From Phycisphaerales bacterium (GTDB lineage Bacteria > Planctomycetota > Phycisphaerae > Phycisphaerales > UBA1924), in contig JAJDDI010000063.1 of assembly GCA_029260375.1 (NCBI GenBank), forward strand, positions 41,997-105,996: a stretch of 64,000 bases of DNA, in the 5' to 3' direction. A program made the translations under genes and the position numbers. Shown in pieces: positions 1 through 8,354 of the stretch; position 1 is the stretch's first letter, and each line of letters opens with the position of its first letter. The notes under the pieces are model-generated. The model had not been told where the DNA came from. It was given only the letters and a program-made list of their open reading frames with translations, and searched no databases.

Positions 1-1
1 C

Positions 2-85
2 GTGGTCCGGGTGCGGGTCGAGGTCGCGTCGGTGGACCTGGTCGATGGCGCCGGGGCCGACGGCGGCGGGGCGGGCGGGGCGTAA
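2..85 (+). CDS. C-terminal tail of an unidentified protein (partial)
   Basis: An open frame enters from the left edge and ends with TAA at 83-85. Its 27 residues begin VVRVRVEVASVDLVDG and finish in a Gly/Ala-rich tail. Almost every third codon base is G or C, as in the neighbouring genes, which is the only support that it is coding. Nothing identifies the family. Its stop codon overlaps the TAAGAT element proposed for cysS. It could also be chance read-through in GC-rich DNA. Confidence 0.35.
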   Translation: MVRVRVEVASVDLVDGAGADGGGAGGA

Positions 86-88
86 GAT
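83..88 (+). promoter_or_regulatory. Candidate -10 element for cysS (leaderless)
   Basis: TAAGAT lies 8 bases before the ATG of cysS, and no Shine-Dalgarno sequence precedes that ATG. Transcription starting about 7 bases downstream would begin essentially at the start codon. No convincing -35 hexamer is visible. Confidence 0.35.
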
Positions 89-96
89 CCCGTCTT

Positions 97-1686
97 ATGC
101 CCGATTCCCAGCACGCGACCAGGCCCCTGACGCTCTACAACACGCTGACCAAGCGCGCCGAGCCCCTGAGCGTGGGGGACCCCTCGCGGGTGACGTTCTA
201 CACCTGCGGACCGACGGTCTACGACGACGCGCACATCGGCAACTTCCGCTCGTTCCTCGCGGCGGACCTGCTGCGCCGCTGGATCGAGAGCCCCCTGTGC
301 ACGCTGACCGACGAGTCGGGCGGGTTGCACTCGTCGCCGCGTGAGGTGGTGCACGTGATGAACATCACGGACGTGGGGCACATGACCGACGACGACGTGC
401 CCGACGGCTCGGGCGAGGACAAGATGGCCGTCGCGGGCAAGCGCCTGGAAGAGGCCAAGAAATCGGGCACGCTGCCGGCGGGCGTGGATGTTGACCCGCA
501 CAAGCCACAAGAGATCGCGCGCTTCTATGCGGATCGGTTCATCGAGGACGCCAGGGCCCTGGGGCTGAAGGTGGCCATTGACGCCGAGGCGCATCCCGAG
601 CGCATGCCCCGGGCGACGGACAACATCAGCGGCATGGTCTCGATGATCGAGTCGCTCGCGGGCAAGGGCTTCGCCTACCGCGCGGGCGACGCGGTGTACT
701 TCGACGTGCAGAAGTACACCCGCTACGGCGAGCTCTCGGGCAACACCATCGACAAGCTCCGCGGCGGCGCGGGCGGGCGCGTCTCCGACGAGCACCGGGC
801 CGGCAAGCGCCACCCGGCGGACTTCCTGCTGTGGAAGGCCGACGCGACGCACCTGATGCGCTGGCCCGGCCCGGTGATCGGGGGGCAGAGCGTCGGCGAG
901 GGCTACCCGGGGTGGCACATCGAGTGCTCGGTCATGGCCCGCGGGGCGCTGGGCGACGTGATCGACCTGCACTCGGGCGGCGAGGACAACATCTTCCCCC
1001 ATCACGAGTGCGAACGGGCCCAGTCCTGCTGCTTCACCGGGCACGACCGCTTCGCGAGGCACTGGTTCCACCCGCGGTTTTTGATGGTCGAGGGCGCGAA
1101 GATGTCCAAGAGCAAGGGCACGTTCTACACGCCCCGCGACCTGTTCGCACAGGGGCACGAGCCGGGCGCGGTGCGATTGGAGCTGATCAAGTCGCACTAC
1201 CGCTCCAACGCGGATTTCTCGATGCAGGGGCTCAAGGACTCGGCGCGCCAGGTCGAGCGCTGGCGCCGTTTCGTCGAGCAGGGCGAGGCTGGTGAGACGG
1301 GCGACGCGCACGCGGGCGCGAGCGAGGTGTTTGCGTTCGCCGAGGCGATGAGCGACGACCTGAATATCTCGGGCGCGATCGGCGTGATGAACACGTGGAT
1401 GAACTCGATCGACAAGCCGACCAGGAGCGACGCGGCGGTCGTCCGCGCGTTCGACGCGGTGCTTGGGGTCCTTGCGCTGGATCGCCTCGAGGCCAAGAGC
1501 ACCGGTCTCGGCGTCTACCAGGGCGTGGACCCCTCCCCCGAGGTTGAGGCGCTGCTGGGCGAGCGGGCCGAGGCGCGCAAGGGCAAGGACTACGCCCGCT
1601 CCGACGCCATCCGCGACCAGCTCGCGGGGATGGGGCTGGCGATCAAGGACGTCGCGGGCGGGAAGGTGGAAGTCAGCCGAGCCTGA
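97..1686 (+). CDS. cysS: Cysteinyl-tRNA synthetase
   Basis: This class I aminoacyl-tRNA synthetase charges tRNA-Cys with cysteine in the cytoplasm. The 529-residue product shows the HIGH-type signature in AHIGN (His46), the zinc-ligand Cys37 in TCGPTVY, the GWHIECS segment and a KMSKS loop at residues 335-339. A C-terminal DALR/tRNA-binding region follows. It is longer than the usual 460-480 residues, mainly through an insertion after the HIGH region (around residues 65-85) and a Lys/Asp-rich loop at about 105-135. The ATG start has no Shine-Dalgarno sequence but a TAAGAT element just upstream. A hairpin and an lptF-type gene follow on the same strand. The family assignment is secure; the start is probable. 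Confidence 0.97.
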   Translation: MPDSQHATRPLTLYNTLTKRAEPLSVGDPSRVTFYTCGPTVYDDAHIGNFRSFLAADLLRRWIESPLCTLTDESGGLHSSPREVVHVMNITDVGHMTDDDVPDGSGEDKMAVAGKRLEEAKKSGTLPAGVDVDPHKPQEIARFYADRFIEDARALGLKVAIDAEAHPERMPRATDNISGMVSMIESLAGKGFAYRAGDAVYFDVQKYTRYGELSGNTIDKLRGGAGGRVSDEHRAGKRHPADFLLWKADATHLMRWPGPVIGGQSVGEGYPGWHIECSVMARGALGDVIDLHSGGEDNIFPHHECERAQSCCFTGHDRFARHWFHPRFLMVEGAKMSKSKGTFYTPRDLFAQGHEPGAVRLELIKSHYRSNADFSMQGLKDSARQVERWRRFVEQGEAGETGDAHAGASEVFAFAEAMSDDLNISGAIGVMNTWMNSIDKPTRSDAAVVRAFDAVLGVLALDRLEAKSTGLGVYQGVDPSPEVEALLGERAEARKGKDYARSDAIRDQLAGMGLAIKDVAGGKVEVSRA

Positions 1687-1715
1687 TCGGCAGCGCCACC
1701 CGCCAAGCGGACCGC

Positions 1716-1736
1716 GGGAGGGCTGGAAGCCCTCCC
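1716..1736 (+). repeat. 9-bp hairpin after cysS
   Basis: GGGAGGGCT and AGCCCTCCC form a perfect 9-bp stem with a 3-base loop, 30 bases after the cysS stop. No T-run follows, so it may be an mRNA 3'-end stabiliser or a Rho-assisted end rather than a canonical intrinsic terminator. Confidence 0.45.
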
Positions 1737-1807
1737 CTCCAATCCCGATTCGAGACTTCGCCACTTCACGATCTGATCAGCCGACCTCCCGACCTGCCGA
1801 TGTCAGG

Positions 1808-1813
1808 TACGAT
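1808..1813 (+). promoter_or_regulatory. Candidate -10 element for the LptF-type gene (leaderless)
   Basis: TACGAT lies 7 bases before the ATG at 1821, which lacks a Shine-Dalgarno sequence. The spacing matches that at cysS and favours 1821 over the in-frame ATG at 1800. No clear -35 hexamer is seen. Confidence 0.3.
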
Positions 1814-1820
1814 CACCCCC

Positions 1821-3506
1821 ATGTCCTGGACGCTGTACAAGTACATCTTCTTCGAGGTTGCGCGCCTCGTGCTGCTCTCCACGGCGGTCCTGGTCGCGGT
1901 GATCGCGTTCGCGGCGTCGGTCAAGCCGCTGGCCGACGGCAAGCTCGGGGCGATGGGCTTTGTCCGCTTCCTGCTGCTGGCCATCCCGCCCATGCTCGCG
2001 TACGCGCTGCCCTTCGCGTCGGGCTTCGGGACGACGCTGGCCTACCACCGCCTGGCGCAGGACAACGAGATCCTCGCGGCCAAGGCGGGCGGGGTCTCGC
2101 ACCGCCGGCTGCTGATCCCCGCCGCGGCGATCGGGGTGGTGCTGGCGCTCTCGCTCATGGTGCTCAACGAGCAGGTCATCCCTCGATTCTTGACGCGGAT
2201 GGAGAGGCTTATCACGCAGGACGTGATGCAGATCATGGTGCGGTCGATCGACCGGGGCGACTCGGTGCGGATCGGGTCCACGGAGATCTACGCCGACGAC
2301 GTGCAGCGGGTCGCGCCGCGCGAGGGCTCGACGGTTATCGACCAGTATCTGCTCGCGGGCGTGGTGGCGGTGGACCTGTCCAAGGACGGCGACGTCGAGA
2401 CGATGATCACGGCCCGGCGCACCTGGATCCTGCTCGTGCCCGGCGCCGACGCGGGGTTCGAGGACTCGGACTCGGTGGCGGCGCTGATCCGCTTCGAGGA
2501 CGCGCGGGGCCTCCAGGGCGGGACGGTCGTGGGCGGCGAGGTGCTGCCGGCGCCGCCGGTGCGGATCCCCAACCCGTTCACGGACGACCCAAAGTTCCTG
2601 ACCTGGGGCGAGCTGCGGGCGCTGCGCCGGGCGCCGGAGGAGATGAACTGGATCGAAGCCAAGCGTCTGAACCTGGCGCGGGAGTACGCGGGGCAGGAGG
2701 CGATGGAGGCGATCCGTCGCCTGCTGCGTCAGGACGGGCTGGCGCGGTTCAGCAACGACCAGGGCGAGAGCTTCCTGGTCCGGGCCGCGGCGCTGCGCTG
2801 GCAGGACGGGTGGACGCTCGTCGCCCCGACGAGCACGGGCAGGGTCGAGGTCGAGGTGTACCGCCCGGACGGGGGCGGGATCGACCGCTACGCCGCCCGC
2901 ATGGGCAAGCTGGTGGGTGAGTCGAGCTCGTACGACGACCCGACGAGCCCCGCGCCCACGGCGGGCCTCTCGTTCACGCTCCGCCTGCTGGACGTGGAGA
3001 TCCTGGGTTCGACCGCCGCCCGCGACGCGAACCTGCCCGCGACCCAGACCGAGCGTGTCGAGTTCCCCGGGCTCGAGGTCGCGGGCGACCCGATGCGCCT
3101 GCTGCGGGAGATGAGCAGCAAGGACCTGCTGCGTGAGGTGCGCCCCAACACCGAGGGGGACGGTCGGGTCGAGCCCATCGCGCGGGCCGCGGCGTCGCTG
3201 GAGAAGGACCTGGGGCGCCTGCAGCGCGAGATCACGAGCAAGCAGCACGAGCGGATGGCGATGGCGGTGAGCTGCCTGGTGATGGTGCTCACGGGCGCCG
3301 TGACGGCGATGAAGCTGCGCGACTCCATGCCCCTGGTCGTGTACTTGTGGAGCTTCTTCCCCGCGATCGGCACGATCATCTTTATTTCGACGGGCCAGCA
3401 GATGACGCACGGCTCGGGCCTGATCGGCATCCCCGTGCTCTGGGGCGGGGTCATCCTCCTGGCGATCTACACCGTCCTCACGCTCCGCGTGCTCCAGCGC
3501 CACTGA
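1821..3506 (+). CDS. LptF/LptG-family permease (LPS export)
   Basis: Inner-membrane permease of the YjgP/YjgQ (LptF/LptG) family, which with LptB extracts lipopolysaccharide from the inner membrane and passes it to the periplasmic Lpt bridge. The 561-residue product opens with three hydrophobic segments (about residues 13-35, 45-70 and 95-115), the last running into LNEQVIPRF, a typical family motif. A large soluble domain of some 300 residues follows, then three C-terminal membrane segments. The soluble domain is longer than in proteobacterial LptF (about 365 residues in total). The start was placed at 1821 because a TACGAT element sits just upstream; an in-frame ATG at 1800 is the alternative. 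It is 6 bases from the GT39 gene and a second family member lies at 5857, so the two may form the LptF/LptG pair. Which is F and which is G cannot be told. Confidence 0.85.
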   Translation: MSWTLYKYIFFEVARLVLLSTAVLVAVIAFAASVKPLADGKLGAMGFVRFLLLAIPPMLAYALPFASGFGTTLAYHRLAQDNEILAAKAGGVSHRRLLIPAAAIGVVLALSLMVLNEQVIPRFLTRMERLITQDVMQIMVRSIDRGDSVRIGSTEIYADDVQRVAPREGSTVIDQYLLAGVVAVDLSKDGDVETMITARRTWILLVPGADAGFEDSDSVAALIRFEDARGLQGGTVVGGEVLPAPPVRIPNPFTDDPKFLTWGELRALRRAPEEMNWIEAKRLNLAREYAGQEAMEAIRRLLRQDGLARFSNDQGESFLVRAAALRWQDGWTLVAPTSTGRVEVEVYRPDGGGIDRYAARMGKLVGESSSYDDPTSPAPTAGLSFTLRLLDVEILGSTAARDANLPATQTERVEFPGLEVAGDPMRLLREMSSKDLLREVRPNTEGDGRVEPIARAAASLEKDLGRLQREITSKQHERMAMAVSCLVMVLTGAVTAMKLRDSMPLVVYLWSFFPAIGTIIFISTGQQMTHGSGLIGIPVLWGGVILLAIYTVLTLRVLQRH

Positions 3507-3512
3507 CCATCC

Positions 3513-5129
3513 ATGACTGAGACCGACCAACCGGCGCTGATCAGCGACGACCAGAGCGTGTTCACATGGGCGGCCAGGCCCTCGTCGCTGTGGCTGCTCG
3601 TGCTCGGGCTGCTGGCGTTCCGCCTCGTGTGGCTGGTGTTCTTCTCCGAGCTGACACTGGCCGAGGACGAAGCGCACTACTGGGAGTGGAGCCGGCGCCC
3701 GGGGTGGAGCTACGCGACCAAGGGCCCGGGCGTGGCCTGGGCGATCTGGCTCTCGACCAGCCTGTTCGGGCACAGCGAGTGGGCGGTGCGCCTGCCCGCG
3801 GTGCTCGCCAGCGCGATCAGCACGCTGGCGATCGCGGACCTGGCGCGCCGGGCCTTCGGGGATCGGCGCGTGGGCTTCTTCGCGGGGGCGGTCTGGCAGT
3901 GCCTGCCCGCGGTCGGGATCACGAGCGTGCTGATGACGATCGACGGCCCGTACCTGGCGTGCTGGGCGGTGGCGTGCTGGGCGTGGTTCCGGGCGTCGCG
4001 CGAGCGTTGGCGCCCGGGGTGGGTGATCGCGGGGCTGGCGCTGGCGCTGGGTTTCCTGTTTAAGTACACGATCGTGCTGCTGGTCATCGGGCTGGCGATC
4101 GATCTGCTCCGCCGGTCCGGGCGGGAGCGCCGCCCGCTCGGGGGCGGCGTGCTGGCGCTGGCGGTCGCGTGCCTGGGCCTGGTCCCGGTGCTGATCTGGA
4201 ACGCGCAGCACGACTGGGTGACGCTGCACCACCTGCTGGGACACCTGGGCGTGCGTGGGGGCGAGGGTGTCAGCGAGACCTCCGGCGGCTGGTCGTACGA
4301 CCCGAAGTGGACGCTGGAGTTCATCGTCCTGCAGACCGCGGTGACCGGGCCGGCGCTGGCGCTCATGATCGCGGGCATCGTCGGGACACGGCGCTCACGC
4401 GAGCTGCCGGGCTTCATGCTGTGCGCGGCGGCGCCCGTGTTCGTGTTCTATCTGCTGGTGACGCTGCTCACGCCAGCCGAGGGCAACTGGGCGATGGGCG
4501 GGTTCGTGACGCTGTGCCCGCTGGCGGGGTGGATGGTCGTCAGCGCCCGGCAGCGCCGCGTGACGTGGCTGCGCCTGGTCTGGGGGGCGAGCGCCGTGAC
4601 GGGCGTGCTGGCGCTTCTCATCTCCCCCGGCGCGTCGCTCGCGGCCCGCACGCCCTGGCTCGGCGAGAAGATCCCGGTCCACCGGATGATGGGCATGCGT
4701 GAGCACGCGCAGGCCGCGTGGGAGCTGGGGGAGCGCCTGCGTGAGGAAACTGGGCGTGAGACGTTCTTCGTGACGGGGCACTACGGGCGTGCCAGCCAGC
4801 TCGCGTTCTACCTGCCCGGGCGCCCGACGGTGTACTGCGCCGCGACCGCGATCGGGGGCAGCTCGCGCCAGTACGACCACTGGGCCGAGACCGACCTGTC
4901 GCGTGCGGACGTCAACGCGCGCCTGCTGGGGCGCCCCGCGGTGATCCTCACGGGCGGGGGCGAGCGTCTGCAGCGCGCCTGGGCGTCGGCGTTCGGATCG
5001 ATCGAGGACATCGGCCCCCTCCCGGGCGAGCCCAAGGCCAACCGCACGACGCTCATCGGACTGGACTGTGTGGGCTTTGCACGACCCGGCGTCGCGCGGG
5101 ACAATGCGGGCGCCGCCCCGTCACCCTGA
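3513..5129 (+). CDS. GT39-family (PMT/ArnT-like) membrane glycosyltransferase
   Basis: Multi-pass membrane glycosyltransferase that uses a polyprenyl-phosphate sugar as donor. The 538-residue product has a first membrane segment at about residues 25-45, followed by the acidic loop TLAEDEAHYWEWSRRPGW, which carries the Asp/Glu pair that GT39/GT83 enzymes use for catalysis. Roughly ten further hydrophobic segments follow, then a C-terminal soluble domain from about residue 390. The gene starts 6 bases after the LptF-type stop and is followed by a PAP2 phosphatase, so it probably glycosylates lipid A, LPS or an envelope protein. The acceptor and the transferred sugar are not evident. Confidence 0.8.
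   Translation: MTETDQPALISDDQSVFTWAARPSSLWLLVLGLLAFRLVWLVFFSELTLAEDEAHYWEWSRRPGWSYATKGPGVAWAIWLSTSLFGHSEWAVRLPAVLASAISTLAIADLARRAFGDRRVGFFAGAVWQCLPAVGITSVLMTIDGPYLACWAVACWAWFRASRERWRPGWVIAGLALALGFLFKYTIVLLVIGLAIDLLRRSGRERRPLGGGVLALAVACLGLVPVLIWNAQHDWVTLHHLLGHLGVRGGEGVSETSGGWSYDPKWTLEFIVLQTAVTGPALALMIAGIVGTRRSRELPGFMLCAAAPVFVFYLLVTLLTPAEGNWAMGGFVTLCPLAGWMVVSARQRRVTWLRLVWGASAVTGVLALLISPGASLAARTPWLGEKIPVHRMMGMREHAQAAWELGERLREETGRETFFVTGHYGRASQLAFYLPGRPTVYCAATAIGGSSRQYDHWAETDLSRADVNARLLGRPAVILTGGGERLQRAWASAFGSIEDIGPLPGEPKANRTTLIGLDCVGFARPGVARDNAGAAPSP
5077..5105 (+). promoter_or_regulatory. Candidate sigma-70 promoter for the PAP2 gene
   Basis: TTGCAC (5077-5082), a 17-base spacer and GACAAT (5100-5105) lie inside the 3' end of the GT39 gene, 33 bases before the PAP2 start. 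The same two hexamers recur before the GH57 gene at 7004-7031. Confidence 0.45.
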
Positions 5130-5138
5130 TCGGAGCCC

Positions 5139-5798
5139 ATGACCCACGCGCCCAGCGCATCACGCAAGTCGAAACGCACGGTCTGGATCGTGGGCGCGAT
5201 GGTCCTGCTCGTGGCCGTGTCCACGCTGCTGGACTGGCGCCTGTTCCACTGGCTCGCCCAGACCGATCCCGAGAAGCTCAGCTCGCTCAAGCGGCACGAC
5301 TGGTACCAGTTCCTGCGCGCCGTCGGCTACCTGCCCACCTGGGCGGTGCTGGCGCTGGCGATCTCGCTGTGCGACGCGGGGCGACGGGCGGGGTTCGGGC
5401 GGGGGCTGCTCGTGGTCGTCGCGCCGCTGATCAGCGGGGCGCTGGCGGAGCTGGGCAAGCTGATCGTCTCGCGCGAGCGCCCGATCCGCGACGGCGTCGT
5501 CCAGAACGAGGGCGCGTACACCTGGAAGGGGATTTTCCAGGGGTTCGTCGACGGGGGGAACCTGGGGATGCCCTCGAGCCACGCGGCCGTCGCGTTCGGG
5601 GGCGCCGCGATGGTCGGCGTGCTCTTCCCGCCGGCGCGCTGGCTGATGCTGCTGCTCGCGGGCGGGTGCGGGCTCTCCCGCCTGCTCAGCGGGGCGCACT
5701 TCGCATCGGACGTGGTCGTCGGGGCGTGCCTGGGCGTGATCGTCGCCTGGGCGCTGGGACGCGCCATCGGGGCCAGACCCGCCCGCGGCGCTCTGTAA
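5139..5798 (+). CDS. PAP2-family lipid phosphatase
   Basis: Membrane-bound acid phosphatase of the PAP2 superfamily, acting on a phospholipid or polyprenyl pyrophosphate (LpxE/LpxF-like or undecaprenyl-diphosphate phosphatase-like). All three signature motifs are visible in the 219-residue product: KLIVSRERP (K-x6-RP), PSSHA, and SRLLSGAHFASD (SR-x5-H-x3-D). Membrane segments lie near residues 15-35, 60-80, 90-110 and at the C-terminus. GGAG sits just before the ATG. Placed between a GT39 transferase and an LptG-type permease, it could dephosphorylate lipid A or recycle the lipid carrier. The substrate is inferred only from this context. Confidence 0.85.
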   Translation: MTHAPSASRKSKRTVWIVGAMVLLVAVSTLLDWRLFHWLAQTDPEKLSSLKRHDWYQFLRAVGYLPTWAVLALAISLCDAGRRAGFGRGLLVVVAPLISGALAELGKLIVSRERPIRDGVVQNEGAYTWKGIFQGFVDGGNLGMPSSHAAVAFGGAAMVGVLFPPARWLMLLLAGGCGLSRLLSGAHFASDVVVGACLGVIVAWALGRAIGARPARGAL

Positions 5799-5856
5799 GC
5801 GTTGGCGCCCGTACACTCTGGCGAGCCCCGAAACCGCCCCGCCCGGACCGAAACTC

Positions 5857-6993
5857 GTGACGATCCTCGACCGCTACATCGCGCGCCTCTATCTGACGAA
5901 CGTGATCACGCTCTTCGTGATCCTGTTCAGTTTCGTGGTGGTGATCGACGTGAGCCTGAACGTGGACCGCTTCTTCAAGGCGGCCGTCATCCTGGGCACT
6001 TCCAGCGACGGGGTCGAGCCGGGGTTCTTCCGGCGCCTGATCATCGCCGTGCTGGTCATCGCCGACCTGTGGTGGCCCCGCCTGCTCCAGCTGTTCAACT
6101 TCATGCTCGGGCTGGTGCTCGTCGCGGGGATGGGCTTCACGTGCTCGCAGCTGGTGCGCAACCGGGAGTTCCTGGCGATGCTGACGGCGGGCATCTCGCT
6201 GCGCCGCGTCGCGAGGCCGATCCTGATCATCGCCGTGGGCATGACGCTGCTGCAGGCGCTCAACCAGGAGCTGGTGATCCCGCGCGTGGCGCCCCTGCTG
6301 GCCAGAGATCACGGCGACGCCGGGCAGCGGGGGCTGGGCGTGACCGCCGCGCCCCTGACGGCCGACGGGCGGGGCTGGCTCTACCGGGCGGTTTCGTTTG
6401 ACGCCGACTCGGACGTGCTCACGGGCGTCTACATCATCGAGCGCGACGAGGAGACGCGCCAGGCGGTCCGCGAGATCACCGCGACGCGCGCCAGCTGGCG
6501 CGACGGCGGCTGGGACCTGGAGGGCGGGCAGCAGCGGACCATCAGCGTTGGCCAGGGCACCACCCGCCCGCCGCCCACGCCCATCGACCGCGTCGAATCC
6601 AGCCTGGACCCCACGACGCTCAAGATGAACCGCTACAAGGAGTTCCGCAACGCCCTGAGCTTCGCCCAGATCGGGCAGATCCTCGACCGGGGCGATCAGC
6701 TCGACAGCCAGACCCGGCGGGATCTGCAGCGGATCCGCTGGGGGCGGATCTCCATGATGTTCTCGGCCCTGCTCACCCTGGTCATGGCCCTGCCCTTCTT
6801 CGTGACCCGCGTGCCCAAGAACATGGTCCTCCAGTCGCTCAAGTGCGCCCCGATCTCGATCGGGGCGCTGCTGCTGGGCGTGGTGGGCTCGTCGGCGATG
6901 CTGCCCGGGGTCCCGCCCGGGATCGGGGCGTTCCTGCCGGTGATGGTGCTCTCCACGGCCGCGGTCGCGATCTCCAGCCAGATCAAGTCCTGA
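5857..6993 (+). CDS. LptF/LptG-family permease (LPS export)
   Basis: Second YjgP/YjgQ-family permease, predicted partner of the one at 1821 in LPS transport. The 378-residue product has the usual family length. It starts with a hydrophobic segment at about residues 10-33, has further segments near 65-100 and 125-145 leading into NQELVIPRVAPLL, a periplasmic domain, and three C-terminal membrane segments. The start is GTG, with no obvious Shine-Dalgarno sequence. A TACACT hexamer lies 39 bases upstream. The GT39 and PAP2 genes separate the two permeases, all on one strand, so the block probably acts on outer-membrane lipid. Confidence 0.85.
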   Translation: MTILDRYIARLYLTNVITLFVILFSFVVVIDVSLNVDRFFKAAVILGTSSDGVEPGFFRRLIIAVLVIADLWWPRLLQLFNFMLGLVLVAGMGFTCSQLVRNREFLAMLTAGISLRRVARPILIIAVGMTLLQALNQELVIPRVAPLLARDHGDAGQRGLGVTAAPLTADGRGWLYRAVSFDADSDVLTGVYIIERDEETRQAVREITATRASWRDGGWDLEGGQQRTISVGQGTTRPPPTPIDRVESSLDPTTLKMNRYKEFRNALSFAQIGQILDRGDQLDSQTRRDLQRIRWGRISMMFSALLTLVMALPFFVTRVPKNMVLQSLKCAPISIGALLLGVVGSSAMLPGVPPGIGAFLPVMVLSTAAVAISSQIKS

Positions 6994-7003
6994 CGCTCCG
7001 CGC

Positions 7004-7031
7004 TTGCACCGCCGGACTCGGCGGGGACAAT
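7004..7031 (+). promoter_or_regulatory. Candidate sigma-70 promoter for the GH57 gene
   Basis: TTGCAC (7004-7009), a 16-base spacer and GACAAT (7026-7031) lie 33 bases before the ATG at 7065. The hexamers are identical to those at 5077-5105. An overlapping TACAAC is an alternative -10. Confidence 0.45.
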
Positions 7032-7064
7032 ACAACGTCCGGATCACCCCGATCGGAGTTTCCC

Positions 7065-8345
7065 ATGGCGTCGGTTGTCTTCTACTTCCAGGTTCACCAG
7101 CCGCACCGCCTCAAGCGGTACTCCGTTTTCCATACGGACCCGTTCTACTTCGACGAGAAGTCCAACCGGGAGATCTGCGAGAAGGTCGCCGAGAAGTGCT
7201 ACCGACCCACGACGAGCAAGATCCTCGACCTGGTCCGGAGGCACGAGGGCAACTTCCGCGTGAGCTACGCAATCACGGGGACCGTGCTCGACCAGTTCGA
7301 GAAGTACGCGCCCGACGTGATCGAGCTGTTCCAGCAGCTGGCCGAGACGGGATGCTGCGAGTTCGTGGGCGAGACATATTACCACTCGCTGAGCTTCATC
7401 TACTCGCGCGAGGAGTTCCGCGAGCAGGTGCGGATGCACACGAAGAAGGTCCAGGACCTGTTCGGGCAGACGCCCACCGTCTTCCGCAACACCGAGCTGA
7501 TCTACGCCAACGAGCTCTCGCGTGAGCTGGCGCTGATCAAGGACGAGACGGGCAACCCGAGGTTCTACGGCGCCCTGTGCGAGGGCGTGGACAACCGCCT
7601 GGGCTACCGCTCGCCCAACTATGTCTACCAACCGCCCAAGGGCGAGGACGGCGAGCCGCTGATGGGGCGCGACGGGCGCCCGTTCGCGCTGCTGCTCAAG
7701 AACTACCAGCTCTCGGACGACATCGCGTTCCGATTCTCCAACAAGGGCTGGGAGGAATGGCCCCTGTCCGCCGAGAAGTTCGCCAAGTGGGTCCACCAGA
7801 TCAACGGCGACGGGTTCCTCTGCAACCTGTTCATGGACTACGAGACCTTCGGCGAGCACCAGTGGGCCGACACGGGGATCTTCGAGTTCCTCGACAAGCT
7901 CCCGGAGGCCGTCTTCGACGTCGCGCCCGGGCAGAACCACTTCATCACGCCCAGCGAGGCGCTGCAGCGGTTCGACCCCGTGGGCGAGTACGACGTGCCC
8001 GAGTTCATCTCGTGGGCCGACACCGAGCGCGACCTGACCGCCTGGCGCGGCAACGCGATGCAATGGAACGCGCTCGAGGAGACCTACAAGCTCGAGAAGC
8101 AGATCAAGGACCGCGTGATCGAGGTCAAGGCCAAACCGGACGCGAAGCGCGCCGAGAACATGACGCATGTCCTGGGCGACTGGCGCAAGCTCACCACGAG
8201 CGATCACTTCTACTACATGTGCACCAAGTTCTGGTCCGACGGCGACGTGCACAAGTACTTCAGCCCGTACGACTCGCCCTACGACAGCTACATCAACTTC
8301 ATGAATGTCCTCGATAATGTGCGCACGCGCCTGGCGAGCGTCTGA
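7065..8345 (+). CDS. Glycoside hydrolase family 57 (alpha-amylase-like)
   Basis: Retaining glycoside hydrolase of family GH57, expected to hydrolyse or transfer alpha-1,4-glucans such as glycogen or starch in the cytoplasm. The 426-residue product begins with the family hallmark FYFQVHQPHRL. The predicted nucleophile is Glu144 in FRNTELIY, and the predicted acid/base is Asp258 in FMDYETFGEHQW. No signal peptide is present. The ATG at 7065 was chosen because GGAG precedes it and the GH57 N-terminus starts immediately; the open frame extends further upstream without homology. Its stop is 9 bases from the stop of the convergent sigma-like gene. Whether it is an amylase or a branching or transferase enzyme is not settled. 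Confidence 0.9.
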   Translation: MASVVFYFQVHQPHRLKRYSVFHTDPFYFDEKSNREICEKVAEKCYRPTTSKILDLVRRHEGNFRVSYAITGTVLDQFEKYAPDVIELFQQLAETGCCEFVGETYYHSLSFIYSREEFREQVRMHTKKVQDLFGQTPTVFRNTELIYANELSRELALIKDETGNPRFYGALCEGVDNRLGYRSPNYVYQPPKGEDGEPLMGRDGRPFALLLKNYQLSDDIAFRFSNKGWEEWPLSAEKFAKWVHQINGDGFLCNLFMDYETFGEHQWADTGIFEFLDKLPEAVFDVAPGQNHFITPSEALQRFDPVGEYDVPEFISWADTERDLTAWRGNAMQWNALEETYKLEKQIKDRVIEVKAKPDAKRAENMTHVLGDWRKLTTSDHFYYMCTKFWSDGDVHKYFSPYDSPYDSYINFMNVLDNVRTRLASV

Positions 8346-8354
8346 CGCCGGGCA

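Noticed and set aside
1803..4244. Open frame of 813 codons on the minus strand over the LptF-type and GT39 genes
   Set aside because: Composition is rich in Arg, Gln, His and Pro as in typical shadows of GC-rich genes, and it contradicts two well-supported genes on the other strand.
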